Origin: an uncultured Bacteroidales bacterium
GTDB taxonomy: Bacteria > Bacteroidota > Bacteroidia > Bacteroidales > Paludibacteraceae
Reading direction: 5' to 3'
Length of the DNA: 64,000 bases
NCBI GenBank assembly: GCA_934667275.1
Contig: CAKULK010000002.1
Coordinates: 235,576 to 299,575, forward strand
Made by a program: the position numbers and the translations under genes
The notes under the pieces: model-generated
Database searches by the model: none
What the model saw: the letters and a program-made list of their open reading frames with translations, nothing else
Told to the model about the DNA's origin: nothing
Part shown: positions 8,052-17,879 of the stretch, one piece after another
How positions within the stretch are numbered: the stretch's first letter is position 1
Layout of the letters: every line of letters begins with the position of its first letter

Positions 8052-9173
8052 ATGAAATTCAATGTATCGAGTACGAAGTTGTTTGCACAGTTGCAAGCAG
8101 TGAGCCGTGTGATTGCCAACAAGAATAGTTTGCAGATACTGGAAGATGTGTTGTTTGACCTGCAGGGGGAACAACTGACCCTCACGGCGTCTGATGGAGA
8201 AACCACTATTCGTACCTCGCTTGCGGTGGAGAATCCGCAAGGTGAGGGCAAGGTGGCATTTGGTGCAAAACTGCTGTTGGATACCCTCAAAGAATTCCCT
8301 GAGCAGCCGCTTACTTTCTTGATTGATGACCAGAATTTCGGATTGAATATCACCAGTGCCAATGGTACCTATAGTTTTGTGGGTGCTAATGGGCAAGAGT
8401 ATCCGGAAATGCCGGTCGAAGAGGGTGAGAATACGCTCACGATGCCTGCTAATGTGTTGCTCGATGCTATCAACAAGACTATCTTCTGCACCGCCGACGA
8501 CGAGTTGCGTCCTGTGATGAATGGTATTTTCTTCGACCTCGCAGAGGACAAGGTGACTTTGGTTGCTACTGACGCACACCGCTTGGTACGATATACAAAC
8601 ACCGGCATTCATGTGCCGCAGGCAACCAGTTTCATACTGCCCAAGAAGCCTGCGATGTTGCTTCGTCAGGTGCTGGCAAAGGAGACTGAGGACGTGGAGA
8701 TTAACTTCGGGCAGAAGAACGCCAAGTTCGCTTTTGGGCAAACGGTAATTGTATGTCGCCAAATCGAAGGTCGTTTCCCCAACTACAATGCCGTCATTCC
8801 GCAGAACAACCAGAACAAGGTTATTGTTGACCGTCAGACCATTGTGAACGCCTGCAAGCGTGTGGCTGTCTTTGCTAATACGGGTACTTCTCTTTTGAAA
8901 TTGGCACTTAGCGAGAACCAAATCAAGATTTCCGCGCAGGACATCGACTTCTCCACATCTGCCGAAGAGACTATTGCCTGCGACTACAACGGAATGCCCA
9001 TGGCTATTGGATTCAAAGCACCGTTCCTGATTGAAATTTTGTCGTCCATCGCCTCGCAAGATGTGATATTGGAGTTGGCAGACCCCGCTCGTGCCGGACT
9101 TATCCTGCCCGCTGAGAACGAGGAGAATCAGGAGTTGCTGATATTGTTGATGCCGATGTTGCTCAACGAATGA
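8052..9173 (+). CDS. dnaN: DNA polymerase III beta subunit (sliding clamp)
   Basis: A 373-residue processivity clamp that encircles DNA at the replisome. It is collinear with DnaN along its length. It starts MKFNVSSTKLFAQLQAVSRV and ends with the typical LLMPMLLNE, equivalent to the usual MPMRL-type clamp C-terminus. Three repeated clamp domains fit the length. It has its own promoter and is followed after 16 bp by a DnaQ-like exonuclease, so a replication/repair operon is likely. Confidence 0.96.
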   Translation: MKFNVSSTKLFAQLQAVSRVIANKNSLQILEDVLFDLQGEQLTLTASDGETTIRTSLAVENPQGEGKVAFGAKLLLDTLKEFPEQPLTFLIDDQNFGLNITSANGTYSFVGANGQEYPEMPVEEGENTLTMPANVLLDAINKTIFCTADDELRPVMNGIFFDLAEDKVTLVATDAHRLVRYTNTGIHVPQATSFILPKKPAMLLRQVLAKETEDVEINFGQKNAKFAFGQTVIVCRQIEGRFPNYNAVIPQNNQNKVIVDRQTIVNACKRVAVFANTGTSLLKLALSENQIKISAQDIDFSTSAEETIACDYNGMPMAIGFKAPFLIEILSSIASQDVILELADPARAGLILPAENEENQELLILLMPMLLNE

Positions 9174-9189
9174 TACGCTAACATCTGAC

Positions 9190-9981
9190 ATGAAACTGCA
9201 ACTAACTAAACCTCTGGTTTTCTTCGACTTGGAGACCACAGGGCTCAATATCGGCACTGATCGTATTGTGGAGTTAAGTTACTATAAGGTCTTCCCCAAC
9301 GGCACGTCCGAGGGGAAGACTTTCCGCGTAAAGCCCACTCATATTGTCAACGGCGAGGAGGTGCAGATGCACATCCCTGACGAGGCGTCATCGGTGCACG
9401 GCATCCACGACGAGGACCTCGTCGACTGCCCCACTTTCAAGCAGATTGCCGCACAGGTGGCTGAAGTGCTGACGGGGTCGGACCTCGCGGGTTACAACTC
9501 CAACCACTTCGACCTACCCCTGCTGGCAGAGGAGATGATGCGCGCGGGCGTGAATATCGACCTCAAGCGCATGAAGATGGTGGACGTTTTCACTATCTTC
9601 CAGAAGCAGGAGCCCCGCAACCTCGTGGCAGCATACCGTTTCTATTGCGGCAAGGACCTCACGGACGCCCACTCGGCGAATGCCGACACTATGGCTACTT
9701 ACGAGGTGCTGATGGCGCAGTTGGAGAAGTACGATTTGCCGACAAAGGTGGACGAACTGGCTGCCTACACGGCAGGAAACGTGCGTTTCGCCGACTTCGC
9801 AGGGCGTATTGCTTACGACAACGAGGGCGTCGAAATCTTCAATTTCGGCAAATACAAAGGGCAGCGCGTGGCAGACGTCTTCCGTCGCGACACGGGCTAC
9901 TACGGCTGGATACAGCAGGGCGACTTCCCGCAGTACACAAAGAATGTCTTCCTGCGAATCTATCTGAGTTTAAGGAAATAG
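9190..9981 (+). CDS. DnaQ-like 3'-5' exonuclease
   Basis: A 263-residue DEDD exonuclease. Exo I motif is FFDLETTGLN (residues 11-20). Exo II is GYNSNHFDLPLL. The Exo III region is DAHSANADTMATYEVL. The C-terminus FNFGKYKGQRVADVFRRDTG resembles the small domain that follows the nuclease in ExoX-like proteins. It may proofread or act in DNA repair. The position behind dnaN supports a replication role, but the sequence does not separate epsilon from ExoX-like repair exonucleases. Confidence 0.88.
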   Translation: MKLQLTKPLVFFDLETTGLNIGTDRIVELSYYKVFPNGTSEGKTFRVKPTHIVNGEEVQMHIPDEASSVHGIHDEDLVDCPTFKQIAAQVAEVLTGSDLAGYNSNHFDLPLLAEEMMRAGVNIDLKRMKMVDVFTIFQKQEPRNLVAAYRFYCGKDLTDAHSANADTMATYEVLMAQLEKYDLPTKVDELAAYTAGNVRFADFAGRIAYDNEGVEIFNFGKYKGQRVADVFRRDTGYYGWIQQGDFPQYTKNVFLRIYLSLRK

Positions 9982-9988
9982 TATATTG

Positions 9989-10774
9989 ATGGATAAGGCA
10001 AAACTCACCATCTTAGGTTGCGGCAGTGCGATGCCCACGTTTCAGAACTCCCCCACGGGGCAGATTCTGGAGATTTGCGGGCGGTCGTACCTCATCGATT
10101 GTGGCGAAGGCATCCAACTGACAATGAGGCAGTTGGGCGTGCGCACGGGGCGCCTGTACTCGGTGCTTATTTCGCACTTGCACGGCGACCATTGTTTCGG
10201 CTTGATAGGACTGATTTCCACGCTGGGCATGTTCCGCCGCACGCAACCCCTGCACATCTACGCGCACCCCGACTTGGAGAAACTCCTGCGCCCGTGGCTC
10301 ACTTACCACTGCGCCGACCTCACCTATGAGGTGATTTTCCACCCCCTGCACCCGCGCAAACAGGAGGTTATCATCGACGACCGCACACTCACTGTCGAGA
10401 CCATCCCGCTGCGGCACAAGGTGCCCACATGCGGCTTCCTCTTTACTGAGCATCACCGCGACGAGGAGCCCCGCAAGCGGTACGCCTATTGCTCCGACAC
10501 CATGTACCGCGAGAAAATCACGGAGCAGATACATGGTGTGGACCTCTTGTTTCACGAGTCCACCTACACCGAGGAGTATGCCGACAAGTGCAAACTGACC
10601 ATGCACTCCACCGCCAAGCAGGCGGCGCAGATTGCCCGCAAAGCCGAGGCAAATCAACTGATGATTGGGCACTACAGTGCCCGTGTGGACGACCATACGG
10701 AGTTTTTGCGCGAGGCGCAGGAAGTCTTCCCGAACACGATAATGGCAGAAGAGAAAAAGTCCTACTTCTTCTAA
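9989..10774 (+). CDS. rnz: Ribonuclease Z-like metallo-beta-lactamase-fold nuclease, shortened
   Basis: The metal-binding motif HLHGDH (residues 63-68), the YCSDT motif (167-171), FHEST and IGHYSAR identify the RNase Z branch, which trims tRNA 3' ends. It has 261 residues, against about 300 in usual bacterial enzymes. The segment between CGFLF (148-152) and SDT (169-171) is only 16 residues. In canonical RNase Z this stretch is about 40 residues longer and carries the GPxxxxLKxG region. ATG 9989 was chosen over the overlapping upstream TTG. The gene lies 7 bp behind the exonuclease gene. Confidence 0.82.
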   Translation: MDKAKLTILGCGSAMPTFQNSPTGQILEICGRSYLIDCGEGIQLTMRQLGVRTGRLYSVLISHLHGDHCFGLIGLISTLGMFRRTQPLHIYAHPDLEKLLRPWLTYHCADLTYEVIFHPLHPRKQEVIIDDRTLTVETIPLRHKVPTCGFLFTEHHRDEEPRKRYAYCSDTMYREKITEQIHGVDLLFHESTYTEEYADKCKLTMHSTAKQAAQIARKAEANQLMIGHYSARVDDHTEFLREAQEVFPNTIMAEEKKSYFF

Positions 10775-10869
10775 TCTCTGCGCCCCCGAAGGCAAGAGAT
10801 AAAAGGGCGTTTGCCTTGCCAGACTCAATAATGAGTTAATTTTCAAATTTACAAATTTGCAAATTTTCT

Positions 10870-12225
10870 ATGAAGATAACTACCGAATATATATGTTCCA
10901 ACTGCGGCGCGAAGGCACCTCAGATGTTGGGGCGTTGCCCTGTGTGTGGCGAGTGGGGCACCTACGAGGAGTCCACGGTAGCCCCCGCGGCAGGCAACAA
11001 ACGGGGTATCTCGCCCCGTGGCTCTGCGCAACCGCAACGTATTCAGGACATTACGGCTACCGAGGAGATGCGCATTGATATGCAGTCGGCGGAACTCAAC
11101 CGCGTCTTGGGCGGCGGATTGGTCCCCGGCAGTCTCGTCTTGCTGGGTGGTGAGCCGGGCATAGGCAAGTCCACCTTGGCGTTGCAGGTGCTCATGCGCA
11201 TGGGCGAGCGCAGGACGCTCTATGCCAGTGGCGAGGAGAGTGCCAAGCAACTGAAACTCCGTGCGGAACGCCTTGCCGGCAGTCCCGACAACCTCTACAT
11301 CATGGCGGAGACCTCGCTCGAGCGAATCCTTGACAGCGTCACCGACCTGCAGCCCGACTTGGTGGTGATAGACAGTATCCAAACCATTGGTACAGAGGCG
11401 ATTGAAGCAAGTATCGGCAGTCTCAGCCAGGTACGTGAGTGCGCCGCGCGGATACTCCAGTACGCCAAAGAGAAGAATGTCCCCTTCATCATCGTGGGAC
11501 ATATCAACAAGGAAGGGTCACTTGCAGGACCCAAAGTCCTCGAGCATATCGTGGACACCGTCCTCCAGTTCGAGGGCGACCAGCATTACATCTACCGCAT
11601 TCTCCGCGCCCAAAAGAACCGCTTCGGCAGCACCAGCGAACTGGGTATCTTCCAGATGCAGCAGGACGGACTGCGCGAAGTGACGAACCCCAGCGAACTG
11701 TTGCTTTCGGGTAACCGTGAAGGGCTGTCGGGTATCGCTATCGCTGCGGCAGTGGAGGGCGTCCGACCCCTGTTGATTGAGGTGCAGGCACTGGTGGCAA
11801 GCGCAGCCTACGGCACGCCCCAGCGCAGCAGCACGGGCTTCGACGGGCGACGACTGAACATGCTTTTGGCTGTCTTGGAGAAACGTGTAGGCTTCAAATT
11901 GTTGCAGAAAGACGTTTTCGTGAACATCGCAGGCGGTCTCCGTGTCAATGACCCCGCTATTGATTTGGCGGTCTTGGCGGCAGTCTTGTCGTCGAATATG
12001 GACGTGGCGCTGGATACCAACATCTGCCTCACGGGCGAGGTTGGGCTCTCGGGCGAGATACGTCCCGTAAACCGTATCGACCAGCGCATCAGGGAAGCCG
12101 AAAAACTCGGTTTCGAGCAAATCATCATTCCCGCAGGTCAGAAGTACAACCCGCACAACCTTCGCATCCGCATCATCGAAGCCGCCCGCGTCTCCGACGC
12201 CTTCCGCCACCTGATACAAAAATAA
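10870..12225 (+). CDS. radA: DNA repair protein RadA (Sms)
   Basis: A 451-residue RecA-like ATPase that promotes branch migration in recombination. It has an N-terminal C4 zinc finger (Cys9, 12, 23, 26), a Walker A GGEPGIGKST (93-102), the RadA-specific KNRFGST motif (249-255) and a Lon-protease-like C-terminal domain. The length is normal. The preceding 30 bp consist of AT-rich TTTTCAAAT-type repeats, also seen ahead of the MFS gene at 18013. No consensus promoter was found. Confidence 0.96.
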   Translation: MKITTEYICSNCGAKAPQMLGRCPVCGEWGTYEESTVAPAAGNKRGISPRGSAQPQRIQDITATEEMRIDMQSAELNRVLGGGLVPGSLVLLGGEPGIGKSTLALQVLMRMGERRTLYASGEESAKQLKLRAERLAGSPDNLYIMAETSLERILDSVTDLQPDLVVIDSIQTIGTEAIEASIGSLSQVRECAARILQYAKEKNVPFIIVGHINKEGSLAGPKVLEHIVDTVLQFEGDQHYIYRILRAQKNRFGSTSELGIFQMQQDGLREVTNPSELLLSGNREGLSGIAIAAAVEGVRPLLIEVQALVASAAYGTPQRSSTGFDGRRLNMLLAVLEKRVGFKLLQKDVFVNIAGGLRVNDPAIDLAVLAAVLSSNMDVALDTNICLTGEVGLSGEIRPVNRIDQRIREAEKLGFEQIIIPAGQKYNPHNLRIRIIEAARVSDAFRHLIQK

Positions 12226-12226
12226 A

Positions 12227-12258
12227 TTTGCATATCTCGTGGAAAAGTTGTAACTTTG
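12227..12258 (+). promoter_or_regulatory. Promoter for the DUF6089-uppS-bamA operon
   Basis: TTTG 12227-12230 and TAACTTTG 12251-12258 have a 20-bp spacer. They sit directly behind the radA stop. A TTG inside the -7 element opens the long frame but cannot be the start. Confidence 0.75.
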
Positions 12259-12273
12259 CACGTTTCTATCGGC

Positions 12274-12984
12274 TTGAAGTTGAAGAGAGTAAGGAATATA
12301 ATGGTGCTTAGTTTGTTGTTTCTCCCCTTGTCTGTGACGTGGGCGGACACGCGTATGTATCATTGTGAGGTGGGGCTGCAAGGCGGATGCGGCTATTATG
12401 TAGGCGATGCTACGCCGCATATCTTCATGAATCCTTTGGAGGTCTTTGGAGGTCAATTCCGTTATAAGTTCGACAAACGATGGGCACTGCAAGCCAAAGC
12501 GCAACGCCAGCGTATAACGTTTCGTGATAGTGATAACCGTTTGTATTACAATCCTTTGTGGCATGTGGATGTAACGGCGGAGTTTAATTTTTTCCGTTTT
12601 GGTCAGAGGGAATATGATGTGCGCGTCAAGCCCGTCACACCTTATATATTTATAGGTCTCGGGGTGAGTGTGTACAATAGCCAGGCCTCGCCGTGGGATG
12701 TGGACAAGTATCCGATGGTGGGTGCCAATGCATTGCGTGCGGGGGCGTATATCCCGCTTGGCATTGGCGTTAAGTGGAAATTTGCTGACCGTTGGCAACT
12801 GCAAGCCGCTTGGCAGCATCAGGTGTATCTGGCGGATAATATAGAGGGGGTGGTAGAGTGGAACAACCCGAATGCGCAGAATGGCAGTAACATTTTGAAC
12901 AATGATTTGACATCAACGCTGACACTTGGCATAGTTTTTGAGTTCGCAAAAGGGAAGAAAGTTTGTCGGCATTGTTTGTATTAG
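12274..12984 (+). CDS. Outer-membrane beta-barrel protein, DUF6089-type
   Basis: About 236 residues. A TTG start at 12274 gives a textbook signal peptide with a basic n-region (KLKRVRN) and hydrophobic core ending SVTWA. The alternative ATG at 12301 lacks any positive charge before the core. The mature part is rich in alternating aromatic strands and carries VTPYIFIGLGVSVY, as in DUF6089 barrels. In Bacteroidota this family commonly precedes uppS and bamA, as here. The exact function is unknown; the context points to envelope assembly. Start choice is the main doubt. Confidence 0.75.
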   Translation: MKLKRVRNIMVLSLLFLPLSVTWADTRMYHCEVGLQGGCGYYVGDATPHIFMNPLEVFGGQFRYKFDKRWALQAKAQRQRITFRDSDNRLYYNPLWHVDVTAEFNFFRFGQREYDVRVKPVTPYIFIGLGVSVYNSQASPWDVDKYPMVGANALRAGAYIPLGIGVKWKFADRWQLQAAWQHQVYLADNIEGVVEWNNPNAQNGSNILNNDLTSTLTLGIVFEFAKGKKVCRHCLY

Positions 12985-12996
12985 ACAAAAGTGCGT

Positions 12997-13737
12997 ATGG
13001 GATATAAGGAACAGATTCAGCAAGATAGGATTCCGCGCCATATTGCTATCATTATGGATGGCAATGGCAGGTGGGCAAAACGCCGTGGGATGGCGCGGAT
13101 GTTTGGTCACCGTCAGGGTGTGGAAACGGTTCATCGCATCACGGAGGCGGCTGCGGAGTTGGGAATTGAGTATCTGACGCTCTACGCTTTCTCCACCGAG
13201 AATTGGAACCGCCCCAAAGAGGAGGTGGATGCACTGATGTCCCTGTTGGTGGACACCATCGCCAAAGAGACCCCCACACTGATGAAGAACAATGTCCGTC
13301 TGCTCACTATCGGCGACCTTAATCGTCTTCCTGCTGATGCGCGCGACAAGTTCCGCTCCTGTATGGCAGAAACAGCATCCAACACGGGGCTGCGGCTTGT
13401 TATCGCCCTCAGTTACAGCGCGCGTTGGGAACTGGTGCAGGCGGCGCGGCATATTGCGGAGGCGGTGCAGAACGGGACTATGCATATCGAGGACATCAGC
13501 GAAGAAACGGTCTCCGCCCATCTCACCACGACGAATATTCCGGACCCCGACTTGCTTATCCGCACCAGTGGAGAATTGAGAATCAGCAATTTCCTGCTTT
13601 GGCAACTGGCATATTCCGAGTTGTATTTCACGCCTTGCTTGTGGCCGGAGTTTACCAATGAAGAGTTTTACCATGCTATCGTGGATTATCAACATCGCGA
13701 GCGTAGATTTGGAATGACCAGTGAACAGATACATTAA
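12997..13737 (+). CDS. uppS: Isoprenyl transferase (undecaprenyl diphosphate synthase)
   Basis: A cis-prenyltransferase making the C55 lipid carrier for peptidoglycan and O-antigen. It has 246 residues. The signature [17 protein letters not shown] holds the catalytic Asp21. Also present are [12 protein letters not shown], the C-terminal DLLIRTSGE and the final FGMTSEQ. ATG 12997 is preferred over GTG 12991. The 3' end overlaps the bamA GTG start by 17 bp, which suggests translational coupling. Confidence 0.96.
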   Translation: MGYKEQIQQDRIPRHIAIIMDGNGRWAKRRGMARMFGHRQGVETVHRITEAAAELGIEYLTLYAFSTENWNRPKEEVDALMSLLVDTIAKETPTLMKNNVRLLTIGDLNRLPADARDKFRSCMAETASNTGLRLVIALSYSARWELVQAARHIAEAVQNGTMHIEDISEETVSAHLTTTNIPDPDLLIRTSGELRISNFLLWQLAYSELYFTPCLWPEFTNEEFYHAIVDYQHRERRFGMTSEQIH

Positions 13738-16354
13738 TTTGATATTGCTCGCATGTCTCTGCTGCCTGCCTTTGGCGGCGCAGACGGATAGTGTGGCTGC
13801 ATCCCTGCCCGATACTGCGGCGTTGCAGGCGTCTGTGCCTGCCATTGAATATACCATGCAGCGCAAAACCTATGAAATTGCGGACATCACCGTCACAGGA
13901 GCCGATAGTTACGAGGATTTTGTGCTTATCGGTTTCTCAGGATTAGCGGTAGGCGACAAGATTGAAGTGCCGGGCGACCAAATCACCAAGTCGCTCAGAC
14001 GATTTTGGAAACAAGGGCTTTTCTCCGATGTCAAAATCAAAGCCACCAAGATTGAAGGCAACAAAATCTGGCTCGAGATAGCCCTCAAGCAACGCCCCCG
14101 TATCTCCGATGTGGCGTACAATGGCTTGAAAAAGAGTGAGAAAGAGGATGTCGAGGTCAAGGTCGGCATTCAGAAAGGCGGACAAATGACGCCCGACCTC
14201 GCCGACCGTGCACAGAAAGTCATATCCAAATACCTTGCCGAGAAGGGTTTCTACCATGCCGACATAAAGGTGCTCCAATTCGAAGATAAAGACCACCCTG
14301 GCTATGTCAAAGTGGCTGTCAACGTGGACAAAAAGGCAAAAACGAAAGTCGGACATATCTATATCACGGGCAACGAGGCGCTGACTGACAACCAAATCAA
14401 CCACGCCATGAAGAAGACCAACGACAACAATATCATCAACCTCTTTCGCACCAAGAAATTCGTTGCGGCGGAGTTTGAAAATGACAAAAAGTTGGTCATT
14501 GACAAGTACAACGAAATCGGCTACCGTGATGCCCAAATCATTGCCGACAGCGTAGTGCGTTCCCCCGAAGACTCCACCCGTGTGGATGTCTATCTTACTG
14601 TTGATGAGGGCAAAAAGTATTTCTTCCGTGACATTACTTGGGTCGGCAACACGGTCTATCCTTACGAATACCTCAATGCCATTCTTGGCATCAAACGCGG
14701 CGACACCTACAACCTCAAGGAACTCAACAAACGCCTTACCGAGGACGATGACGCCGTCTCCAAACTCTACACCGACCAGGGTTATCTCTTCTTCAATGTC
14801 GAGCCCGTTGAGGTGCGTGTCGATGGCGATTCCATCGACTATGAGATGCGCATGTATGAGGGACGTCCCGCTACCATCAACGAAATCAATATAGTAGGTA
14901 ACACGCGCGTGTACGAGCATGTCGTGCGCCGCGAACTCTATACCAAACCGGGGCAACTCTACTCCCAGTCCGACATCATGCGCTCACTTCGTGAGTTGGC
15001 ACAGATGGGGCATTTCGATCAGGAGAAGTTAGTCCCTGATATTCAGCCCAATCCGGAGGATGGCACCGTGGACATCACCTATCAACTCGAGACCAAATCC
15101 TCCGACCAAATCGAGTTTTCACTCGGCTGGGGTGCCACAGGTCTCGTTGGCTCGTTGGGACTCAAGTTCACCAATTTCGCCATCCAAAACCTCTTCAACC
15201 CCAAGAGTTACCGCATCGTGCCGCAGGGCGAGGGACAAACGTTCTCTATCAATGCCCGCACCAATGGCGTTTACTACACCTCGGCATCAATGAGTTTCTT
15301 GGAACCATGGTTGGGAGGAAAGCGGCCTAACTCGTTGAGTGCCAGCATCTTTTTTGCCTCCCAGACTGGCTACTCCAAGCGGTTCCTCGAAGGCTACAAC
15401 AACCTGCTTTACAACTATTACAATGCCTACAACTACTATGGCAACAATAGTTACTACCAGCAGCAGACCGAGCGCGAGGCGGACCCCAACCAGTATCTCC
15501 GCACTTTCGGCGTCAGCATCGGCTATGGCAAGAGGCTCAGTTGGCCCGACGACTATTTCTCATTCTACGGCGAACTCAGTTACCAGATGTATATGATGAA
15601 AGACTGGCAGTACCTCATCCTTTCCGATGGTACCAGCCACAATTTCGCCCTCAATCTGCAACTCTCCCGCTCCAGTATCGACAACCCGATTTACACTCGC
15701 CGGGGCTCGCAATTCACTCTTGGACTGAAGATTACGCCGCCTTATTCGCTCATCAAGGGTACCACCGATGCCGAATATGCGCAGATGACGACTTCCGAGA
15801 AATACCACCTTCTTGAGTACCATAAGTGGCGTTTCTCCGGCAAGGTCTTCACGCCACTCACCGCCGATTCCAAACTGGTGCTTATGACGCGCGCTGAGTT
15901 CGGCTACCTCGGCTATTACAACAAAAATGCCAAGTCGCCCTTCGAGAGTTTCTACATGGGTGGCGATGGTATGTCTAGTTACTCCAGTTATTCCACCGAG
16001 TACATCTCCATGCGTGGCTACCAGTCCGGCTCCCTCACACCCTACGACCCGGCTGTGGGGCGCAACATGGGCTATGTTTACAACAAGTTTACCATGGAAC
16101 TCCGCTACCCCATCTCTCTTGAGCAGAATGCCACCATTTGGGCGTTGGCTTTTGTGGAGGCGGGTAACTGTTTCGCCGACATCAAAAACTACAACCCCTT
16201 CAATCTCAAGCGCTCGGCGGGTGTCGGTATCCGCCTTTTCCTCCCGATGTTCGGACTCATGGGTATCGACTGGGGCTGGGGATTCGACCCCATCAATGGC
16301 TCCAATGCCTATGGTGGTTCGCAGTTCCATTTCGTCCTCGGACAAGAATTGTAA
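13721..16354 (+). CDS. bamA: Outer membrane protein assembly factor BamA
   Basis: An 877-residue Omp85 protein that inserts beta-barrels into the outer membrane. It has a signal peptide ([21 protein letters not shown]), a POTRA-rich region over residues about 45-450 and a 16-strand barrel with the loop-6 motif MRGYQSGS (canonical V/L-RGF/Y). The start is GTG, inside the uppS 3' end. Two OmpH/Skp chaperone genes follow, 5 and 44 bp apart, forming the conserved barrel-biogenesis cluster. Confidence 0.96.
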   Translation: MNRYINLILLACLCCLPLAAQTDSVAASLPDTAALQASVPAIEYTMQRKTYEIADITVTGADSYEDFVLIGFSGLAVGDKIEVPGDQITKSLRRFWKQGLFSDVKIKATKIEGNKIWLEIALKQRPRISDVAYNGLKKSEKEDVEVKVGIQKGGQMTPDLADRAQKVISKYLAEKGFYHADIKVLQFEDKDHPGYVKVAVNVDKKAKTKVGHIYITGNEALTDNQINHAMKKTNDNNIINLFRTKKFVAAEFENDKKLVIDKYNEIGYRDAQIIADSVVRSPEDSTRVDVYLTVDEGKKYFFRDITWVGNTVYPYEYLNAILGIKRGDTYNLKELNKRLTEDDDAVSKLYTDQGYLFFNVEPVEVRVDGDSIDYEMRMYEGRPATINEINIVGNTRVYEHVVRRELYTKPGQLYSQSDIMRSLRELAQMGHFDQEKLVPDIQPNPEDGTVDITYQLETKSSDQIEFSLGWGATGLVGSLGLKFTNFAIQNLFNPKSYRIVPQGEGQTFSINARTNGVYYTSASMSFLEPWLGGKRPNSLSASIFFASQTGYSKRFLEGYNNLLYNYYNAYNYYGNNSYYQQQTEREADPNQYLRTFGVSIGYGKRLSWPDDYFSFYGELSYQMYMMKDWQYLILSDGTSHNFALNLQLSRSSIDNPIYTRRGSQFTLGLKITPPYSLIKGTTDAEYAQMTTSEKYHLLEYHKWRFSGKVFTPLTADSKLVLMTRAEFGYLGYYNKNAKSPFESFYMGGDGMSSYSSYSTEYISMRGYQSGSLTPYDPAVGRNMGYVYNKFTMELRYPISLEQNATIWALAFVEAGNCFADIKNYNPFNLKRSAGVGIRLFLPMFGLMGIDWGWGFDPINGSNAYGGSQFHFVLGQEL

Positions 16355-16359
16355 TCGCT

Positions 16360-16887
16360 ATGAACAAGTATCTCACAACCATCATCTTGGCACTCTTCTG
16401 TTGGCTCCTCCCGACTGCGCTTTGTGCGCAGAAGTTCTCTATGGCGTATATCGATATGCAGTATATACTCAAGAACCTCCCGCAGTACGAGACTGCCAAT
16501 GAGCAACTCTCCATGATTTCCAAGCGTTGGCAGAAAGAGATTGACACTGCCGTGCAGGAGGCGCAAATCCTCACGTCCAATTACCAGACCGAGCAAATCT
16601 TCCTCTCTGCCGATATGAAGACCAAGCGCGAGGACGAGATACTCCAAAAGGAGCAGCAGGTCCTCGAACTCAAACGCAAGTATTTCGGACCCGACGGCGA
16701 GTGGTACAAGAAACGCGAGTCACTCCTCAAGCCCATTCAAGACGAAATCTACAACGCCATTCAGGAACTGGCAAGCGAGAAGCACTACGACATTGTCAAG
16801 GACCGTTCTGCCGACCCCTCGCTCATCTATATGTCTTCCAAACTTGACATCTCTGACCAGGTGCTCGAGAAACTGGGAGCCAAATGA
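16360..16887 (+). CDS. OmpH/Skp-family periplasmic chaperone (first copy)
   Basis: A 175-residue protein with a signal peptide ending TALCAQ. A long helical coiled-coil region (residues about 45-130) carries the Skp prongs. The family binds unfolded outer-membrane proteins and passes them to BamA. The conserved N-terminal strand YIDMQYILKNLPQYE is present. It lies 5 bp downstream of bamA. This copy is less basic and slightly longer than the second copy. Confidence 0.92.
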   Translation: MNKYLTTIILALFCWLLPTALCAQKFSMAYIDMQYILKNLPQYETANEQLSMISKRWQKEIDTAVQEAQILTSNYQTEQIFLSADMKTKREDEILQKEQQVLELKRKYFGPDGEWYKKRESLLKPIQDEIYNAIQELASEKHYDIVKDRSADPSLIYMSSKLDISDQVLEKLGAK

Positions 16888-16931
16888 TGCATAATCTGCG
16901 AATATTATTAACAACTTAAACAATACAAACA

Positions 16932-17423
16932 ATGAAGAAAATCATTCTTATGCTGGCTATGGTGCTGCCAATGCTGGCAAGCGCACAAAAGTTGGGACAC
17001 ATCAACTCCCAAGAACTGCTGGCATCGATGCCTGAACTCAAATCCATGCAAGCCAAACTTGACACTCTTGCCAATCAGTACGAACTCCAGTTCGCTAATA
17101 TGCAAGAGGAATTCAATAAGAAAGTCGCTGATTTTCAACAGAATCAGGCTACTATGACCGATGGTGTCCGCCAGTTCCGTCAGCAGGAGTTGGCTGAGAT
17201 GGAACAGCGTATCCAACTCTTCAGCCAGACCGCTCAGCGTGACCTGCAGGCTAAGCAACAGGAGTTCCTCCAGCCCGTCCAGAAGAAGATGCTCGATGCC
17301 ATCAAGAAGGTCGGTGCCGCACAGGGTTGCACCTATGTCTTCGACTCTATGGCTACCCTCTACATCGCCGACGATGCCCTGGACCTCATGCCATTGGTCA
17401 AGAAAGAACTCGGAATCCAATAA
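16932..17423 (+). CDS. OmpH/Skp-family periplasmic chaperone (second copy)
   Basis: A 163-residue protein with signal peptide MKKIILMLAMVLPMLASAQ and a Gln/Glu/Lys-rich coiled coil over residues about 35-120. The typical start of the mature chain, LGHINSQELLASMPELK, matches OmpH proteins of Bacteroidota. It is a paralogue of the gene just upstream; two tandem Skp genes behind bamA is the usual arrangement in this phylum. No clear terminator follows. Confidence 0.93.
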   Translation: MKKIILMLAMVLPMLASAQKLGHINSQELLASMPELKSMQAKLDTLANQYELQFANMQEEFNKKVADFQQNQATMTDGVRQFRQQELAEMEQRIQLFSQTAQRDLQAKQQEFLQPVQKKMLDAIKKVGAAQGCTYVFDSMATLYIADDALDLMPLVKKELGIQ

Positions 17424-17741
17424 CTTGGCATTCGGAACCCGATAACCATTAAATCCCGTTTTGGCTCCAACTTTGCCGTAAATCCGTTGTTGTTTCTCCC
17501 GGTCCTTACCCAGACTTTGTCGCGGGTCTATAGGGAGTCTGTCGCGGGTCGTTTGTGAATTTGTTAAAATTTATTCATATTCTCGCCGTTCCCTTTTCGA
17601 CTTTCAGTCGTGATAAGTCAGAACCATTCAGCAAGGGATAGGCAAAGGATGCGCAAGGGATAGAATAGGGATAAGTGAGAATTGCCGAAGGCATCCCATT
17701 AAGCGATATTAACTATTAATTATTACCTATTAACTAACATC
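17424..17741. other. Intergenic region with short direct repeats
   Basis: No gene is seen in these 318 bases. It holds two copies of GTCGCGGGTC (17519-17528 and 17541-17550, 22 bp apart). A stretch at about 17632-17671 has repeated AAGGGATA/AGGGATA words. An AT-rich run (TTAACTATTAATTATTACC) lies before the small gene at 17742. No consensus promoter was recognised. Confidence 0.6.
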
Positions 17742-17879
17742 GTGGCTGACGGCTATTTGGAGACGCATTATGCGGAATACGAGAAGCGCAAGGCGGCGTG
17801 GTTGCGCAAGCGCAGTCGCTTGCCTTCCCGCAAGCCCTCGCCCTCTATCCCCCCTCGTCCCGACGACGAAGCCTTATAG
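17742..17879 (+). CDS. Small hypothetical protein (45 aa)
   Basis: GTG 17742 to TAG 17877-17879 encodes 45 residues. The N-terminus MADGYLETHYAEYEKRKAAW is a predicted amphipathic helix. A basic, Pro/Ser-rich tail (SRKPSPSIPPRPDDEAL) follows. Short proteins beginning MADxYLExxxxEYxxRKAAW are, as recalled, common unannotated or misannotated genes in Bacteroidales. Function is unknown. The GTG start and size leave doubt. Confidence 0.5.
   Translation: MADGYLETHYAEYEKRKAAWLRKRSRLPSRKPSPSIPPRPDDEAL

Noticed and set aside
12256..12273. TTG 12256 as start of the DUF6089 gene
   Set aside because: It lies inside the -7 promoter element, so it would not be in the transcript.
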